DNA from: an uncultured bacterium
Lineage (GTDB): Bacteria > Bacillota_I > Bacilli_A > RFN20 > CAG-826
Length of the DNA stretch: 17,688 nucleotides
Direction of reading: 5' to 3'
NCBI GenBank assembly: GCA_949290725.1
Contig: CASEST010000067.1
Coordinates: 1 to 17,688 of the forward strand
The notes under the pieces were generated by a model. The model did no database searches. It had not been told where the DNA came from and was given only the letters and a program-made list of their open reading frames with translations. Below are positions 15,579-17,688 of the stretch, one piece after another. The position numbers and the translations under genes are program-made. The first letter of the stretch is position 1. Each line of letters begins with the position of its first letter.

Positions 15579-17021
15579 TTATTTATTTCCTTTTGGATAA
15601 AATTTTAAAATCTCGCTACCTTTGTCGGAGTAGCAAATTTCACTTTTATCACATCCTAGCTCTCTAGCTAATATTTTAATAACCTCTTCTTGGCAGAAAC
15701 TTCCATTACATCTTCCAAAACCAGGACGGCATCTTTTTTTAACACCTTTAACAGTTCTCGCGCCGCAATTTCGATGAATTGCATCAATTATCTCGCCTTC
15801 ACTAACTTTTTCACAGCGACAGACAATATGTCCATAAGATGGGTTACTTTTAATTAATTCATTATAAGTATTTTCATCTAATTTGGATAACTTTAAAACC
15901 TTTCTTCTATTAGGATTGAAATTTTTGCTTATCTCAAGTTGTAACTTCTCTTTAATTAAATTAGCGACGTATTCACCAATTGCTGGAGAAGAAGCTAATC
16001 CTGGAGACATAATTCCAGCCACATTAAATAAATTTTCATTTACTTTACTTTCTTCAATAATAAAATCATCAATATCAGGATTGGCTCTAACACCTGCAAA
16101 ACTACGAATAGTTTCTCCATAGTTAATATTTTTTATAAGCTTGCTTGCTATAGTTTTTAAATCGTTAATCGTTAAGCTATCAGTTGACGTATCAGCTTTA
16201 TTTGATAGATCGTTAGATGGCCCAATAATATAATTAAAGGAAGTCGTTGGAGAGATTAGCACTCCCTTACCGACTTTAGTAGGACACATAAATAAAGTAT
16301 GTTTACAAAAATTATTATTAAAATGATCTAGTACAATATATTCGCCTTTTCGAGGGATTATTTTATATTTAGGTTTTTCTAATAACGCTAATAAGTCATC
16401 GCTATAAAGACCACTAGCATTAACTAATACTTTTGAATAATAATCTTTGTTATTCTTAGTAATAATATGATAAAGATCGCCAGACTTTTCAATATTTATA
16501 ACTTCACTATTTAAAGCTAATTTAAACCCATTATCCATGGCGTTTTCCATTAATCCAACTGTTAAATTAAATGGCGAAATAATTCCACTATCTTCACAAA
16601 ATAAAGCATATTTAGCTTCATCGCTCAAATTAGGTTCCATTTGGTGTAACTCATCAAATTCCACAATTCGAGCTCTAACACCATTAGTTTCGGCTCGCTC
16701 TAATAAACTCTTTAAAGTTTTCAATTCTTCGTCATTAAAAGCGATTGTTAAAGAGCCATTTTGAATAAACGGAACATCTAATTCTTCCGCCAAGTCTTTC
16801 ATCATTTTATTTCCCTTGACATTAAAATAAGCCTTTTTACTTCCTGGAAGCGGATCATAACCAGAATGAACAATTGCACTATTAGCATTACTGGTTTCAT
16901 CTCCGACATCATTATATTTTTCTAATAAAATGCCATTAACTTTAAATTTTGATAAATAACGGGCGATGGAGCAACCGATTACCCCACCGCCGATAATTAA
17001 AACGTCATAAATATTTTGCAT
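15579..17021 (-). CDS. FAD-dependent glycerol-3-phosphate dehydrogenase-type oxidoreductase with C-terminal BFD [2Fe-2S] domain
   Basis: This is a 480-residue DAO/GlpA-family flavoprotein. The N-terminal FAD site is IIGGGVIGCSIAR, followed by NANSAIVHSGYDPLPGSKKA. GIMSPGLASSPAIGEYV closes the FAD domain. The C-terminal 80 residues form a BFD-like iron-sulfur domain: C401-R-C403 and C438-x4-C443 are the likely [2Fe-2S] ligands. This architecture is typical of anaerobic GlpA-like dehydrogenases rather than H2O2-forming mycoplasma GlpO. Given glpK, the FAD/NAD oxidoreductase and DUF1667 downstream, the likely reaction is sn-glycerol 3-phosphate to dihydroxyacetone phosphate. Another hydroxy-acid substrate cannot be excluded from sequence. 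The ribosome site is weak (AGAAAAGAA), and the gap to the upstream MazG gene is 4 bp. Confidence 0.88.
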   Translation of the reverse strand: MQNIYDVLIIGGGVIGCSIARYLSKFKVNGILLEKYNDVGDETSNANSAIVHSGYDPLPGSKKAYFNVKGNKMMKDLAEELDVPFIQNGSLTIAFNDEELKTLKSLLERAETNGVRARIVEFDELHQMEPNLSDEAKYALFCEDSGIISPFNLTVGLMENAMDNGFKLALNSEVINIEKSGDLYHIITKNNKDYYSKVLVNASGLYSDDLLALLEKPKYKIIPRKGEYIVLDHFNNNFCKHTLFMCPTKVGKGVLISPTTSFNYIIGPSNDLSNKADTSTDSLTINDLKTIASKLIKNINYGETIRSFAGVRANPDIDDFIIEESKVNENLFNVAGIMSPGLASSPAIGEYVANLIKEKLQLEISKNFNPNRRKVLKLSKLDENTYNELIKSNPSYGHIVCRCEKVSEGEIIDAIHRNCGARTVKGVKKRCRPGFGRCNGSFCQEEVIKILARELGCDKSEICYSDKGSEILKFYPKGNK

Positions 17022-17025
17022 ATAA

Positions 17026-17364
17026 TTATTCTTTTCTATTTATTGAATCTTCTTTATGAAATGTTTCGCCATGATATCTTTTATGAAGTTTATCAAGATT
17101 ATATTGAGCAACTTCTTCAAGAGTAATTCCTAAACCTGAAGCGGTTTCGGCAATATACCATAAAACATCTCCAAGTTCATCTTTTAAGTGTTCCTTATCA
17201 AGTTTATGTCCTTGATATTTATATTTCTTAACAATATCGCAACATTCACCAGCTTCTCCGGCAAGGCCTAAGACTCCATTAGTTATCAAATCTTTCTTTC
17301 CTTCCTCGGAAATTAAATTATAAGCATGTTTTTGATATTCGTTAAATCCTAGTTTTTCTGCCAT
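17026..17364 (-). CDS. MazG-like nucleoside triphosphate pyrophosphohydrolase
   Basis: This is a small, 112-residue, all-helical single-domain MazG-like protein. The metal-binding pattern is clear: GLAGEAGECCDIVKK (E-x-x-E type), then LKDELGDVLWYIA (E-x-x-D). The C-terminal KRYHGETF resembles the usual KRYPxGF. Proteins of this group cleave NTPs or dNTPs to the monophosphate and pyrophosphate and are viewed as nucleotide-pool cleaners. The specific substrate is not evident. It lies 14 bp after the rubredoxin gene and 4 bp before the FAD dehydrogenase gene, so it is co-transcribed with redox genes; a house-cleaning role for oxidised nucleotides would fit but is speculative. AGGTA precedes the ATG by about 9 nt. 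Confidence 0.9.
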   Translation of the reverse strand: MAEKLGFNEYQKHAYNLISEEGKKDLITNGVLGLAGEAGECCDIVKKYKYQGHKLDKEHLKDELGDVLWYIAETASGLGITLEEVAQYNLDKLHKRYHGETFHKEDSINRKE

Positions 17365-17378
17365 AAATAATACCTAAA

Positions 17379-17688
17379 TTAATTTTTAATACGGACGAAA
17401 TCAGCGGCGCCATGTTTACAAAGTGGGCAAATGAAATCTTCAGGGAGCACTTCTCCTTCATAAACATAACCACAAATTTTACAAATCCATCCGTTAACCT
17501 TTTTTTCGCTTCTAGCAGGTTTAGGTTTGATATTGTCCATATAATATGAATAAGTTAATGAATGCTCTTTACTCAATTGTTTAGCTTCACCAACAGTGCC
17601 AATAAATCCATAGTGGGAACCAAAATCTCTAACTTCTTCAACATCCAATGAGAAGAAAGCGTTTGTATACTTAGTTAAATATGTTAAA
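17379..17688 (-). CDS. Flavin reductase-rubredoxin fusion, C-terminal part (partial at window edge)
   Basis: The frame stays open to the window edge, adding LTYLTKYTNAFFS before the TTG at 17648, so that TTG is not the true start and the gene is cut at its N-terminus. The visible 103 residues comprise the tail of a flavin reductase-like domain (SLTYSYYMDNIKPKPA, matching the usual LTYAYYxxVxxGKxP) and a C-terminal short rubredoxin domain. The latter has CKICGYVYEGE and then CPLCKHGAADF, with four Cys iron ligands as two CxxC pairs. Such proteins (high-molecular-weight rubredoxins) carry electrons to flavodiiron or other oxygen- and NO-reducing partners in anaerobes. Rubrerythrin is a less likely alternative, because no four-helix iron ligands are seen upstream. 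Confidence 0.85.
   Translation of the reverse strand, partial: LTYLTKYTNAFFSLDVEEVRDFGSHYGFIGTVGEAKQLSKEHSLTYSYYMDNIKPKPARSEKKVNGWICKICGYVYEGEVLPEDFICPLCKHGAADFVRIKN

Noticed and set aside
17379..17648. Stand-alone 89-residue rubredoxin starting at a TTG
   Set aside because: The frame continues open to the window edge with flavin-reductase-like sequence, so the TTG is an internal Leu codon of a larger protein.
1..17688. Use of genetic code 4 (TGA as Trp), as in Mycoplasma and Spiroplasma
   Set aside because: atpH ends at TGA directly followed by atpA, and the Trp codons I checked (for example in the MazG-like gene) are TGG.

Overview
The window comes from a very A+T-rich bacterial genome. 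It uses the standard code: atpH ends in TGA, and the tryptophans I checked are TGG. Several features point to a low-GC Firmicute/Tenericute-like anaerobe, possibly one of the uncultured gut Bacilli lineages near the Mollicutes. These are the ATP synthase b subunit made as a lipoprotein, an MG406-type AtpI, a Firmicute-type glycerol kinase with a conserved HPr-phosphorylation histidine, and rubredoxin and BFD-type iron-sulfur proteins. The taxonomic assignment is inference.

Layout. Positions 1-5871 (minus strand) hold an F1Fo ATP synthase operon in the canonical order I-B-E-F-H-A-G-D. atpD is cut by the window start and atpC would lie beyond it. The c subunit carries the two-carboxylate, Na+-type ion site. 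A 146-bp divergent promoter region (5872-6017) separates this operon from a plus-strand nucleoside kinase with a threonyl-tRNA-synthetase-like N-terminus (6018-7664). That gene ends in a 38-bp tail-to-tail overlap with a minus-strand gene, and its likely terminator lies inside the opposing coding sequence.

From 17688 down to 7627 every gene is on the minus strand, with gaps of 26 bp or less, so this looks like one long transcription unit. It begins with a flavin reductase-rubredoxin protein (cut by the window end) and a MazG-like pyrophosphohydrolase. A glycerol module follows: an FAD dehydrogenase with a BFD [2Fe-2S] domain, an FAD/NAD oxidoreductase, a DUF1667 cysteine protein, a Mbeg1-like alpha/beta hydrolase, and glycerol kinase. 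Together these could release glycerol from a lipid, phosphorylate it and oxidise glycerol 3-phosphate, passing electrons to iron-sulfur and flavin carriers.

The unit ends with two extremely A+T-rich, overlapping, poorly recognisable genes (8808-11385) that look like a degenerate AddB/RecB-type pair in unusual order, and then a DUF5677-like protein. No tRNA, rRNA, CRISPR array, insertion sequence or stretch over 300 bp without a gene is present.
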